A stretch of DNA of 64,000 nucleotides from positions 1-64,000 of the forward strand of contig JBIKKK010000001.1 of assembly GCA_044360385.1 (NCBI GenBank), written 5' to 3'. Under the pieces are notes generated by a model. That model saw nothing but the letters and a program-made list of their open reading frames with translations. It was not told the DNA's origin and did not search any database. Below are positions 1 through 7,832 of the stretch, piece after piece (position 1 is the stretch's first letter; each line of letters begins with the position of its first letter). The position numbers and the translations under genes were made by a program. The stretch is from Mxb001 sp044360385 (lineage in GTDB: Bacteria; Actinomycetota; Actinomycetes; S36-B12).

Positions 1-69
1 CTCAAGCGGGTGGACGGGTGAGGGGCCGAACAGTAGGGGGTAGGCCGGGTAGTCGAGCAGGCTGGGCAT
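1..69 (-). CDS. 1-aminocyclopropane-1-carboxylate deaminase / D-cysteine desulfhydrase, N-terminal fragment
   Basis: Only the first 23 codons are in the window; the gene continues off the left edge. The peptide starts MPSLLDYPAYPLLFGPSPV, which matches the characteristic amino terminus of the PLP-dependent ACC deaminase/D-cysteine desulfhydrase family (aromatic-Pro-Leu-x-FGPSP-x-x-PLE). The ATG is at 69-67 and is preceded by AGGAG with seven-base spacing, so the start is well supported. The gene is divergent from nagA. These enzymes deaminate ACC or D-cysteine to 2-oxobutyrate or pyruvate plus ammonia; which substrate applies cannot be decided from the fragment. The family call rests on the N-terminal signature alone. 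Confidence 0.7.
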   Translation of the reverse strand, partial: MPSLLDYPAYPLLFGPSPVHPLE

Positions 70-138
70 CGCTCTCCTGATGGGGGGATGTGGAGTCGCA
101 CCTTCGTCACGCCGACCCTACCCAGCATGGGGATGACC

Positions 139-144
139 TAGGGT
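139..144 (+). promoter_or_regulatory. -10 element of leaderless nagA promoter
   Basis: TAGGGT ends exactly six bases before the nagA ATG, so transcription would begin at the start codon itself. No Shine-Dalgarno sequence is visible. The same hexamer and spacing recur before dnaX, the DUF4177 gene and ltaE. No convincing -35 box is seen. Confidence 0.55.
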
Positions 145-150
145 CGGGGC

Positions 151-1266
151 ATGTCGCTCGTGCTCGCCGCGAAGCGCGTCGTCGATGCCGACGGCGAGCG
201 GCCTGATGCCTGGGTGCGGGTCGAGGGCAACGCGATCGTAGAGATCGGGTCGGGGCCACCCCCGGAACATGCCGTCCGCGCGGACGTGCTGCTCCCCGGC
301 TTCGTCGATCTGCACTGCCACGGTGGCGGGGGCGCTTCCTTCACCTCCGCCGACGCTCACGAGATCGCCGCAGCCGCGGCCACGCACCGCGCTCACGGTA
401 CGACGACGATGCACGCGAGCCTCGTATCGGCGGAGTACGACGACCTGATCCGCCAGGTGCGCGCTCTCATCCCCTTCGTCGACGACGGCACATTGCGCGG
501 CATCCACCTCGAAGGGCCCTGGATCTCCCCGTCCTACTGCGGCGCGCATGACCCGCGCACGCTGCGCGCCCCGGCCCCGGATGAGGTGGCGCGCGTCCTC
601 GACGCGGGCGAAGGTCGCATCGGCATGGTGACGCTGGCCCCCGAACTCCCCGGGGCTCTTGAGGCCATCCACCTCATCGTCGAGCGGGGTGCCATCGCTG
701 CCGTCGGGCATACGGCAGCCGACGGCGAAGCTGCCCGTACTGCTGTCGATGCGGGCGCGACCGTGGCGACGCACCTCTTCAACGCGATGCCACCCCTGCT
801 CCACCGCGACGCTGGACCGGTGGGCGTCCTGCTGGCTGATGCGCGCGTGACATGCGAGGTCATCGGCGACGGCGTACACCTGGAGCCGGATGTCGTCGCG
901 CTTGCCCTCGCGGCAGCGGACGGCCGGGGAGCACTGGTGACCGATGCGATGTCTGCCGCGGGCGCGGGTGATGGCGACTACCGGATCGGCGGCCTTGATG
1001 TGGTCGTTCGCGATGGGGTGGCGCGACTGCGTGACGGCGGGAGCCTGGCCGGAAGCACACTGCTCATGGACTCTGCCGTGCGTCGCTCGGTGCGACTTGC
1101 GGATCGCTCACTCGAGCAGGCGAGTTCGGCCGCGTCGCTTGCCCCTGCTCGGGCGATGGGGCTCGGTGATCGTGGCCTGCTCGCGGTGGGCCAGCGAGCC
1201 GACATCGTGGCGCTCGACGAGGATCTCCGCGTGATGCGCGTCCTGCGTGGCGGTGCCTGGGCCTAG
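151..1266 (+). CDS. nagA: N-acetylglucosamine-6-phosphate deacetylase
   Basis: Cytoplasmic amidohydrolase (371 aa) that removes acetate from GlcNAc-6-phosphate. Seen in the sequence: the metal-binding HxH in GFVDLHCHGGGG near residue 55, the catalytic-site glutamate in IHLEGPW near 130, VGHTAADGE and HLFNAMPPLLHRD with the metal histidines near 190-215, and the catalytic aspartate in LVTDAMSAAG near 265. Length is normal for NagA. The ATG at 151 is used because a TAGGGT -10 element sits six bases upstream. The gene faces the SIS/ROK/MFS operon, with which it overlaps in a shared CTAG stop (1263-1266); together they look like a full GlcNAc pathway. Family assignment is firm. Confidence 0.93.
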   Translation: MSLVLAAKRVVDADGERPDAWVRVEGNAIVEIGSGPPPEHAVRADVLLPGFVDLHCHGGGGASFTSADAHEIAAAAATHRAHGTTTMHASLVSAEYDDLIRQVRALIPFVDDGTLRGIHLEGPWISPSYCGAHDPRTLRAPAPDEVARVLDAGEGRIGMVTLAPELPGALEAIHLIVERGAIAAVGHTAADGEAARTAVDAGATVATHLFNAMPPLLHRDAGPVGVLLADARVTCEVIGDGVHLEPDVVALALAAADGRGALVTDAMSAAGAGDGDYRIGGLDVVVRDGVARLRDGGSLAGSTLLMDSAVRRSVRLADRSLEQASSAASLAPARAMGLGDRGLLAVGQRADIVALDEDLRVMRVLRGGAWA

Positions 1267-2303
1267 AGGGTCTCCGTGACTTTGCGCAGGCCGCGCGGAG
1301 CATCCGGGTCGTGACCTCGCGCGATCGCCATCGCGTAGGCGAGTTGCTGCAGGGGCAGGATCTGCAGGATCGGCGCGATGTCCTCGCCGGTCTCCGGCAG
1401 GGGGATATGTGCGGCCGCGTGCGGGGCTCGCGCGACATCGCCCTCGATGAGCACGTCGGCGCCACGCTCGGCCAAGCGGTGCAGTACGGGCTGCATGGCC
1501 GCCCCGCCCGGACCGAAGGGCACGACGGCGATGACGGGTCGGTCCACATCGATCATCGCGAGCGGACCGTGCATGAGGTCGGCGCTGGAGAAGGCATGCG
1601 CGGAGAGATACGACGTCTCCATGAGCTTGAGCGCAGCCTCGCGCGCCGTGGAGTAGGCGTAGCCGCGACCTGTCGTCACCAGTCTCTCCACGAAGCGATA
1701 GCGCGGAGAGACCTCGAGGCCGTATCCGCGGTCGAGCACCTCGCGGGTGAGATCGGGGAGGACATCGGCGCGGGACGTGTCGCCGCCAGCCCCCGACTCG
1801 ACGAGCAGCCACGACGCGAGGAGTTCGCTCGTGTAGCTCTTGGTCGCCGCGACCGCGCGCTCCGGCCCGGACATCACGTCGATATGTGCCTCTGCGGCCC
1901 TCGCGAGCGGTGACTCAGGCGCGTTGGTGATCGCGATCGTCCAGGCTCCCGCCTCGCGGGCTCGGGTGGTCGACTCGACGAGGTCGGGGGAGCCACCCGA
2001 CTGGCTGAGCGCGATCCACAGCACGTCGGAGTAGTGGAGCTGGGCGGCGTAGACGGTGAGAGTGGAGGGGGAGACGAGCCCGACCGGCAGGCCGAGCCGC
2101 ACCTCGATGAGGTACTTCAGGTAGAGCGCGGCGTGGTCGGAGGTGCCCCGTGCGGCGAGCAGGACGAAGCGGGGATTGCGTGCGGCGATGCCGCGGGCGA
2201 CTTCCGCTATCGGCGCGCGACCTTCGTCGAGGAGTCGCGCGAGCGCCGCGGGCTGCTCAGCGATCTCCGCGGCCATGGTGATGCCGCGTGCGGCCTCAGG
2301 CAT
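1263..2303 (-). CDS. SIS-domain glucosamine-6-phosphate deaminase/isomerase-like protein (NagB-II type)
   Basis: 346-residue protein with two SIS sugar-phosphate-binding domains: LLAARGTSDHAALYLKYL and ALSQSGGSPDLVE in the first, GRGYAYSTAREAALKLMET and SADLMHGPLAMI in the second. It resembles the isomerase half of GlmS but lacks the glutamine amidotransferase domain, which is the architecture of NagB-II deaminases (GlcN-6-P to fructose-6-P plus ammonia) and AgaS. It follows the ROK kinase with an eight-base overlap if the ATG at 2303 is used; an alternative in-frame ATG lies at 2276, and neither has a clear ribosome binding site. A longer open frame upstream is only the other strand frame of the kinase. 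With nagA, kinase and transporter next door, the GlcN-6-P deaminase role is the likeliest, but AgaS-like specificity is possible. Confidence 0.82.
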   Translation of the reverse strand: MPEAARGITMAAEIAEQPAALARLLDEGRAPIAEVARGIAARNPRFVLLAARGTSDHAALYLKYLIEVRLGLPVGLVSPSTLTVYAAQLHYSDVLWIALSQSGGSPDLVESTTRAREAGAWTIAITNAPESPLARAAEAHIDVMSGPERAVAATKSYTSELLASWLLVESGAGGDTSRADVLPDLTREVLDRGYGLEVSPRYRFVERLVTTGRGYAYSTAREAALKLMETSYLSAHAFSSADLMHGPLAMIDVDRPVIAVVPFGPGGAAMQPVLHRLAERGADVLIEGDVARAPHAAAHIPLPETGEDIAPILQILPLQQLAYAMAIARGHDPDAPRGLRKVTETL

Positions 2304-3297
2304 CCGGGTCCGCGACGGTGCCGAGGTCACCGGGCGGGGGGATCGCATGCTCCACGCGCAAGGCAGCTCCCATGGCTCCGCCGAGGTCGCCGAGTGCAGC
2401 GCTGAGCACCTGCGGTGCCTTCTCCGGGAGGATGAGGTGCTCCAGCATGGCCTCGCGAATGCGCTCGGCGAACGGAGGCCCGAGCCGCGTGCCGAGGCCG
2501 CCTCCGATGACCACCGCCTCGATGTCCAGCAGGTTGACCGCACTGGCTGCCGCGAGACCGAGCGCCCACACCGCGCGGTCGACGAGGTGCACCGCGAGGT
2601 GGTCGTGCTTCTCGAGGGCCTTGGCCCAGACCCCGCTGGACATCCGGGTGCGGCCCTTCTTCTCCATGATCTTGAGGAGATCGCTGTGCTTGCCGTGCTT
2701 GATGCGCCGGCGCGCCTCGGTCTCCATGGCGGCGCGGCCGGCGTAGGCCTCCAGGCAACCCCTGCGACCGCAGGGGCAGGATGCGCCGTCGGGCTCCACG
2801 ACCATGTGACCGACCTCGCCCGCTGCTCCGCGTCCAAGCCAGAGTTCGTCGTGGATGACGATTCCACCGCCCACGCCCGTGCCGCAGAAGATGCCGAGCA
2901 TCGAGGAGTACGGGCGTCCGGCTCCGAGACGGGACTCGGCCATGACGCCCACCTGGACGTCGTTGGCGAGTTCGATCGGTACACCGAGCGCGTCGCGCAG
3001 TGGCGCGGCCACCGCGATGGTCCCGAGCCAGTCGGGGAGGTTGCCTGCGTGACTCACGGTGCCGGCGTCGTGATCGATCTGGCCCGGTGACCCCACGCCG
3101 ACCCCGAGGAGCTCAGCGGGATCCGCGCCCGCATCCGCGAGGGCCTGGCGCACGGACAGCACCATTGCCTCCAGGACACCGGACGGTCCCTTGTCCTGGG
3201 GCGTCGGCAGCCGACACTGGCCCAGGACGTTGCCGTCCGGGTCCACGATGACCGTCTGGATCTTGGTGCCCCCGAGGTCGACCCCAGCACGCAGCAT
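2296..3297 (-). CDS. ROK-family sugar kinase (probable GlcNAc/glucose kinase)
   Basis: 333-residue ROK kinase. It shows the phosphate-binding DLGGTKIQTVIVD at the amino terminus, the catalytic-loop aspartate in ELANDVQVG near 115, the GTGVGGG phosphate motif near 140, the zinc histidine in GEVGHM and the zinc-binding CPCGRRGCLEAYAG near 175. ROK kinases phosphorylate glucose, GlcNAc or ManNAc at C6 with ATP. The start codon overlaps the stop of the MFS gene in TGATG, so the two are translationally coupled, and the SIS gene follows directly. GlcNAc or glucosamine is inferred as substrate from the neighbouring nagA and SIS genes; glucokinase activity cannot be excluded. Confidence 0.88.
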   Translation of the reverse strand: MLRAGVDLGGTKIQTVIVDPDGNVLGQCRLPTPQDKGPSGVLEAMVLSVRQALADAGADPAELLGVGVGSPGQIDHDAGTVSHAGNLPDWLGTIAVAAPLRDALGVPIELANDVQVGVMAESRLGAGRPYSSMLGIFCGTGVGGGIVIHDELWLGRGAAGEVGHMVVEPDGASCPCGRRGCLEAYAGRAAMETEARRRIKHGKHSDLLKIMEKKGRTRMSSGVWAKALEKHDHLAVHLVDRAVWALGLAAASAVNLLDIEAVVIGGGLGTRLGPPFAERIREAMLEHLILPEKAPQVLSAALGDLGGAMGAALRVEHAIPPPGDLGTVADPDA

Positions 3298-4706
3298 CAG
3301 AGCGACCCCTTCTCCTCGGGTGCGGGCCAGCGCCCGCCGTTCTCCCAGTAGTCCTGGACTTCCTCAAGCTCACGGCCCTTCGTCTCGGGCGCGAGGCGCC
3401 AGACGAAGATCCAGGCGAACACCGCGAGGATAGCGAAGATCCCGAAGGACCACGCGCCGCCGATGGTGTTGAGCACGGTGAGGAAGAACTGCACGATGAT
3501 GATGTTGGCCAGCAGGTCCGACCCGAGCATGGCACTCGACCCATAGCCGCGGAGTCGAGCGGGGAAGCTCTCGCTGGAGTAGACCCACACGAGCGCGCCG
3601 AAGCCGAAGACGAAGCCGATGTTGATGCCGGCGAGTCCGAGGAAGCCGAGCACGACCTGGGCTGTGGAGAAGGTGTCGCCCTCCTGCGTGGCGAAGGTCA
3701 CCACCATGGCTAGCTGGGACACGACCATGATGGTGATGCCGGTGAGCAGGATCGGACGCCGACCCCATCGGTCTACGACGCTCATCGAGGCCAGGACGGC
3801 GACGAGCGCGATGCACTGCACGAGGGTGGCCATGAGGATGGACTGGGTGGTCGTCGTGACGCCCATGGCCTGGAAGATGCGCGGGCCGTAGGCCACGGTG
3901 GCGTTGATGCCGGTGATCTGGATGAAGAAGCCGAGGCCGACGACGAAGACCGTCGCGCGAAGGTAGGGCTTGCGCAACATTTCCTTGATACGTCCACCGC
4001 GCTCGCCGCTGATGGCGGCCTGCATGCTGGCGAGTTCGGCGTCGACGTCCGCGTCGGGGTCGGACCGTTCCAGCGAGGCGCGCGCTGCCTCCAGCCTTCC
4101 CTTGAGTACGAGATATCGCGGGGTCTCCGGCAGTCGCAGTAGCGCGGGGATGAGCAGGACGGCTGGCACCGCCGCGAGCCCGAGCATGATGCGCCAGTTG
4201 ATGGCGTCTCCAAGTCCGCTCAGGGCCAGGGCGCCGAGGTAGCCGAGGATGATGCCCACGACCGCTGCGACCTGGTAGGCGACCAGCGTGGCACCGCGGA
4301 TGCGCGCCGGTACCGACTCGGCGACGAAGATCGGCACCGCGATGAGCGAGACTCCGATCGCGAGGCCCAGGCAGAACCGAGACATCCCGAGCATGACGGG
4401 AGAGATGGCGAGGGCGCTGGCGAGGCAGAAGGCGACGTAGCTGAAGGCCACCGCGACGATCGTGGGCTTGCGCCCGAAGCGACTGATGATGAAGCCACCG
4501 GCGAGTGCTCCGATGAGCTCGCCGTAGACGGTCGCGGTGACGATCGTCTCGACGGCCTCGTCGTTGCCCTGGAGACCGAAGTAGTCCTGGAAGAAGAGTT
4601 GGGCTCCCGCGATGTTGGAGCCGTCGTAGCCGTAGATGACGCCGAGGGTGGCGGCACTCAGGGCCACCACCCAGGCCGAGCGTGGAATGCGACTGGCCGC
4701 GTTCAT
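3297..4706 (-). CDS. Sugar-porter family MFS transporter
   Basis: About 469 residues, twelve predicted membrane segments, first gene of the MFS-ROK-SIS operon. Sugar-porter signatures are visible: RFGRKP after segment 2, a PIFVAESVPARIRGA stretch after segment 4, PETPRYL in the central loop, VDRWGRRP after segment 8, and PETKGRELEEV at the carboxyl end. A longer frame begins further upstream, but the ATG at 4706 is chosen because GGGGAGG lies just before it and the hydrophobic first segment then starts at about residue 12. It probably imports the sugar consumed by the operon (GlcNAc, glucosamine or glucose) by proton symport; the substrate is an inference from context. Confidence 0.87.
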   Translation of the reverse strand: MNAASRIPRSAWVVALSAATLGVIYGYDGSNIAGAQLFFQDYFGLQGNDEAVETIVTATVYGELIGALAGGFIISRFGRKPTIVAVAFSYVAFCLASALAISPVMLGMSRFCLGLAIGVSLIAVPIFVAESVPARIRGATLVAYQVAAVVGIILGYLGALALSGLGDAINWRIMLGLAAVPAVLLIPALLRLPETPRYLVLKGRLEAARASLERSDPDADVDAELASMQAAISGERGGRIKEMLRKPYLRATVFVVGLGFFIQITGINATVAYGPRIFQAMGVTTTTQSILMATLVQCIALVAVLASMSVVDRWGRRPILLTGITIMVVSQLAMVVTFATQEGDTFSTAQVVLGFLGLAGINIGFVFGFGALVWVYSSESFPARLRGYGSSAMLGSDLLANIIIVQFFLTVLNTIGGAWSFGIFAILAVFAWIFVWRLAPETKGRELEEVQDYWENGGRWPAPEEKGSL

Positions 4707-4791
4707 GACACCTCCCCCCGGGGAGGCTAGTGAGGGGGACCCCCGGGTGTGAGGCTTCGGTGAACTTGTCACGGGACTGCCCCGCTAGCCC

Positions 4792-4797
4792 TAGGGT
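4792..4797 (+). promoter_or_regulatory. -10 element upstream of kup
   Basis: TAGGGT eight bases before the kup GTG. Transcription would start within a couple of bases of the start codon, giving an essentially leaderless mRNA. TTGTCA lies at 4766-4771, too far (20 bases) to be an ideal -35 box. Confidence 0.45.
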
Positions 4798-4805
4798 CCC
4801 TGAAC

Positions 4806-6671
4806 GTGAAGCAGCGCAGAGCGTCAACGGGGATTCTTGCCCTGGGCTCCCTGGGTGTCGTGTTCGGCGACATCGGCACGAGCCCGCTCTACGCGTTCGG
4901 CGAGATCTTCCTGGGAGCCCACGACATCCCTGCGACGACGGATCGGGTGCTCGGTGCTCTCTCGCTCGTCTTCTGGACCCTGACGGTGATCGTCTCCCTG
5001 AAGTACGTCCTCATCGTGATGCGCGCGGACAACGAGGGCGAGGGCGGCATCATGTCGCTTGCATCGCTCGCCACAGCCGTCGTGCGGCGGGCGAGGTCGG
5101 CGACGATCATCATGGTCTTCGGAGTCCTTGGTGCGGCCCTGTTCTATGGCGATGGCGTGATCACGCCCGCGATCTCCGTGCTTTCGGCTGTCGAAGGGCT
5201 CGAGCTCGTGGCACCCGGGCTGCAGCCCTTCGTTGTACCCATCGCACTCGTCCTGCTGGTGGGACTCTTTGCCATCCAGCGTTTCGGCACCCATCGCGTC
5301 GGCGCGATCTTCGGGCCGATCATGCTGGCCTGGTTCGCTGTTATCGGCGTCCTGGGACTGCTGAGCGTCGTCCAATCGCCCGAAGTCTTCGCCTCCCTGT
5401 CGCCCACGTACGCCGTGAACTTCATGATGAGCGACCCCTGGACTGCGTTCCTGGCACTCGGATCCGTCGTCCTGTGCGTGACGGGGGCCGAGGCGCTCTA
5501 CGCCGACATGGGGCAGTTCGGTCGGCGCCCTATCCGCCTGTCCTGGTTTGTCATCGCCTCGCCCGCGCTCTACCTCAACTATCTGGGTCAGGGTGCCCTG
5601 GTCCTGCGCGATCCGTCTGCAGTCGACAACCCCTTCTACCTGCTGGTCCCTGCGGCGCTTCAATTGCCGATGGTCCTTCTGGCGACGGCTGCCACGCTCA
5701 TCGCAGCGCAGGCTGTGATCTCGGGGGCCTTCTCCATGACCCAGCAGGCCATCCGCCTGGGTTACCTTCCACGGATGACCGTCGTGCACACCTCGGCCAC
5801 GGAGCGGGGCCAGGTGTACGTGCCTTTCGTCAATTGGCTCCTCGCCGTCGCCGTCATCGGACTGGTCGTGGGCTTCCAGAGTTCGTCCAACTTGGCGTCG
5901 GCGTACGGCATCGCTGTCACAGGCACCTTCGTCATCACCACATGTCTGATTGCGGTGGTCGCGCGCCGCCGGTGGCGCCTACCCTTGTGGATCGTCGTGC
6001 CTGGGCTGGTGATCTTCCTGGTCATCGACGGGTCGTTCTTCGCTGCGAACCTGACCAAGTTCGATCACGGTGGTTGGTTCCCTCTCGCCGCCGCCACGGT
6101 GATCTTCGTGGCGCTCGCCAGCTGGCGCGTGGGCCTGACACGCCTGGGTCGAGTGCTCGACGATCGAGTCCTTCCCCTTGCGGACATCACCACCGTCCTC
6201 GGCGCGCCGGGAGTGGTGCGCACCGAGGGCACCACGGTCTACATCACGAGCGAAGAGGGAGTGCCGTACGCGCTCATCCGGCAGACTCGCCTGCTCGGCG
6301 TGGTGTCCTCCAGCATTGTCATCCTGCGCATGCGCACAGCGGAAACGCCCTGGGTGGATCCGCCGGCCCGTCTCACGGTGAGCGAAGTTGCTGACGGTGT
6401 GCTCGATGCGGTCCTTCTGAGCGGTTACATGGAGCGCGCGGATCCTGCCGCGACGGTCGAGCTGATCGCTTCACGCTACCCGCAGGTCGATGCGCTCCAT
6501 TGCCGCTACACCTTCTACACGGTGCACAGCGAGGTAGCCGCTACGGGGCTGGTGCGTTGGTTGTCAAGGGAGATCTTCGCCTTCATGCAGCGCAATGCCA
6601 CGTGTGAGCAGAGGTATTACAACCTGCCCCCGGAGCGCGTCATGGAACTCGGACGCGTCGTAGCCCTTTAG
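4806..6671 (+). CDS. kup: KUP/HAK/KT-type potassium uptake transporter
   Basis: 621-residue membrane protein with about twelve transmembrane segments followed by a soluble carboxyl domain of roughly 170 residues, the usual Kup plan and length. The amino terminus carries the family signature GVVFGDIGTSPLYAF, and YGDGVITPAISVLSA, EALYADMGQFG and YGIAVTGTFVITT follow in the expected order. It takes up K+ with protons. The GTG start at 4806 gives the signature at the normal distance from the amino terminus. Monocistronic; its stop codon overlaps that of the convergent LytR_C gene in TTAG. Functional call is firm. Confidence 0.95.
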   Translation: MKQRRASTGILALGSLGVVFGDIGTSPLYAFGEIFLGAHDIPATTDRVLGALSLVFWTLTVIVSLKYVLIVMRADNEGEGGIMSLASLATAVVRRARSATIIMVFGVLGAALFYGDGVITPAISVLSAVEGLELVAPGLQPFVVPIALVLLVGLFAIQRFGTHRVGAIFGPIMLAWFAVIGVLGLLSVVQSPEVFASLSPTYAVNFMMSDPWTAFLALGSVVLCVTGAEALYADMGQFGRRPIRLSWFVIASPALYLNYLGQGALVLRDPSAVDNPFYLLVPAALQLPMVLLATAATLIAAQAVISGAFSMTQQAIRLGYLPRMTVVHTSATERGQVYVPFVNWLLAVAVIGLVVGFQSSSNLASAYGIAVTGTFVITTCLIAVVARRRWRLPLWIVVPGLVIFLVIDGSFFAANLTKFDHGGWFPLAAATVIFVALASWRVGLTRLGRVLDDRVLPLADITTVLGAPGVVRTEGTTVYITSEEGVPYALIRQTRLLGVVSSSIVILRMRTAETPWVDPPARLTVSEVADGVLDAVLLSGYMERADPAATVELIASRYPQVDALHCRYTFYTVHSEVAATGLVRWLSREIFAFMQRNATCEQRYYNLPPERVMELGRVVAL

Positions 6672-7345
6672 GAGGCTGCAGGGCTTGCACTTTCCCCGCC
6701 GGGGGCGACTGAGTCGCTCGACGGCGCGGCGCTCGGCGAGCAGCCCGGGCCGCTGGGTGACGGCGACGGTGCAGCGAGCGCCGTCTCGACCTCGGACTGC
6801 GGTGCCACGGAGGTGTACGCCGCACCGAGCACCGTGTCGACCGTGGCGTCCTTGCGGCCATCGTCGACAAGTTCTGCGCCGGGGAGGTAGAAGGCCATGA
6901 GTCGCGCTGCCTGCTCGCCGGACGGACCGTGGCGAATCTCGGCAACGCCCGTGATGGTCTTGGCCAGCGGGTCGTTGTCAATGACGCCGATGAGGAAGCC
7001 GCGCACCTGCAGCTCCTCCGCCGTCGAGGCTGCGAGGCCCGCGCGATCAGTGGCGTTGTAGACGTTGGTGGTCACCTGAGCCGCGCTGGGGAGGCCGGCC
7101 CCGGGCGTTACCGTGACGGTGACGCAGGGCTGAGGCTCGGGCGACGCGCTGGTGGCGGACCCATTGGTCGGCTCGGTGGTGCCTCCGGCGTCCGAGGAGC
7201 CCGACCCCTGGATGATGCGCGAGAGGCCATAGCCCGCCCCGAAGAGGATGACCATGCCGATCACGACGAGGATGACCGCGACGACAGGGCTCTGCTTCCG
7301 CCGGTGACGGGCGCTGGGCCGAGGCCCGCCGCTGGGAACGCTCAT
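6668..7345 (-). CDS. LytR_C-domain single-pass membrane protein
   Basis: 225 residues: a short basic amino-terminal tail, one transmembrane helix at about residues 23-45, a Ser/Thr/Pro-rich linker with one Cys, a LytR_C domain from about residue 85 to 165 (VTTNVYNATDRAGLAASTA, then EIRHGPSGEQAARLM and DATVDTVLGAAY), and a low-complexity Pro/Ser tail. LytR_C domains occur at the end of LCP cell-wall ligases and also alone, as here; the function of stand-alone forms is unknown but they sit outside the membrane. AGGAGG precedes the ATG at 7345, and a possible -10 TAGACT lies at 7403-7398. The gene ends on the stop of kup. Confidence 0.8.
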   Translation of the reverse strand: MSVPSGGPRPSARHRRKQSPVVAVILVVIGMVILFGAGYGLSRIIQGSGSSDAGGTTEPTNGSATSASPEPQPCVTVTVTPGAGLPSAAQVTTNVYNATDRAGLAASTAEELQVRGFLIGVIDNDPLAKTITGVAEIRHGPSGEQAARLMAFYLPGAELVDDGRKDATVDTVLGAAYTSVAPQSEVETALAAPSPSPSGPGCSPSAAPSSDSVAPGGESASPAAS

Positions 7346-7515
7346 CGAGCCTTTCCTCCTGGGGTGATCGACGCGGGATTCCCCGCGCGGTCATTTCAGT
7401 CTAGGTGCGCGCATGCCCTGAGTCGTGTCGCGACGCGGTGGGTGATCTCAACGTGATCTTCCAGATTCTCGGCCGCGAGCGACGCCCGCAGAGCGGGGTC
7501 CCGGATCCGCTTGGG

Positions 7516-7521
7516 TACCCT
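7516..7521 (+). promoter_or_regulatory. -10 element of tRNA-Ser promoter
   Basis: TACCCT ends seven bases before the mature 5' end of the tRNA, the distance expected if the primary transcript starts at or one base before the tRNA. Confidence 0.45.
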
Positions 7522-7528
7522 CGGCGAC

Positions 7529-7613
7529 GGAGGATTCGCCTAGTGGCCTAGGGCGCACGCTTGGAAAGCGTGTTGGGAGCAATCCCTCAGGGGTTCAAAT
7601 CCCCTATCCTCCG
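7529..7613 (+). tRNA. tRNA-Ser(GGA)
   Basis: 85-nt class II tRNA. Acceptor arms GGAGGAT (7529-7535) and ATCCTCC (7606-7612) pair fully with G as discriminator base. The anticodon stem CACGC/GCGTG encloses the loop TTGGAAA, so the anticodon is GGA at 7563-7565, reading UCC and UCU. A long variable arm typical of serine tRNAs follows (GTTGGGAGCAATCCCTC region) and the T arm is AGGGG-TTCAAAT-CCCCT. CCA is not encoded. Confidence 0.97.
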
Positions 7614-7700
7614 CGCTCTGCGAAGCCCGGGCGGTCCCACCGCCCGGGCTTCGCGCTTCTGCGGCGAGGTCCGCGCGGCGGCGTGCCGCCCGGCGCGGCG

Positions 7701-7706
7701 TACACT
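7701..7706 (+). promoter_or_regulatory. -10 element of SRP RNA promoter
   Basis: TACACT ends six bases before the first G of the SRP RNA terminal stem. Because the RNA end is fixed by base pairing, this gives an independent calibration of the six-base spacing seen before leaderless genes in the window. Confidence 0.55.
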
Positions 7707-7712
7707 CAGTTC

Positions 7713-7800
7713 GACCCCCCGCGCGGCGTCACCCTGCTGAATCCCCCAGGGCCGGAAGGCAGCAAGGGCAGGCGGGCTCTGTCGGGTGTGCGGGGGGTCC
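7713..7800 (+). ncRNA. ffs: Signal recognition particle 4.5S-type RNA
   Basis: Small bacterial SRP RNA. The conserved Ffh-binding tip GGCCGGAAGGCAGCAAGGGC (around 7750-7769) has the GGAA tetraloop and the asymmetric loop with AGCA. The terminal stem pairs GACCCCCCGC (7713-7722) with GCGGGGGGTC (7790-7799). Position directly upstream of dnaX is usual in actinobacteria. It forms the RNA core of the particle that targets membrane proteins with Ffh. Confidence 0.95.
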
Positions 7801-7820
7801 CGCACGTCCGCCCCCGGGGC

Positions 7821-7826
7821 TAGGGT
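7821..7826 (+). promoter_or_regulatory. -10 element of leaderless dnaX promoter
   Basis: TAGGGT ends six bases before the dnaX GTG, just after the SRP RNA. No Shine-Dalgarno sequence is present between it and the start. Confidence 0.55.
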
Positions 7827-7832
7827 GACCGG

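Noticed and set aside
2304..2984. N-terminal extension of the SIS protein
   Set aside because: The added residues are Ser/Arg/Thr-rich shadow sequence of the ROK gene in another frame; the SIS protein has normal length from 2303.
4730..6394. 554-codon frame overlapping kup on the same strand
   Set aside because: Arg/Pro/His-rich translation without domain features; it is the +1 shadow of kup, whose KUP signatures are complete.
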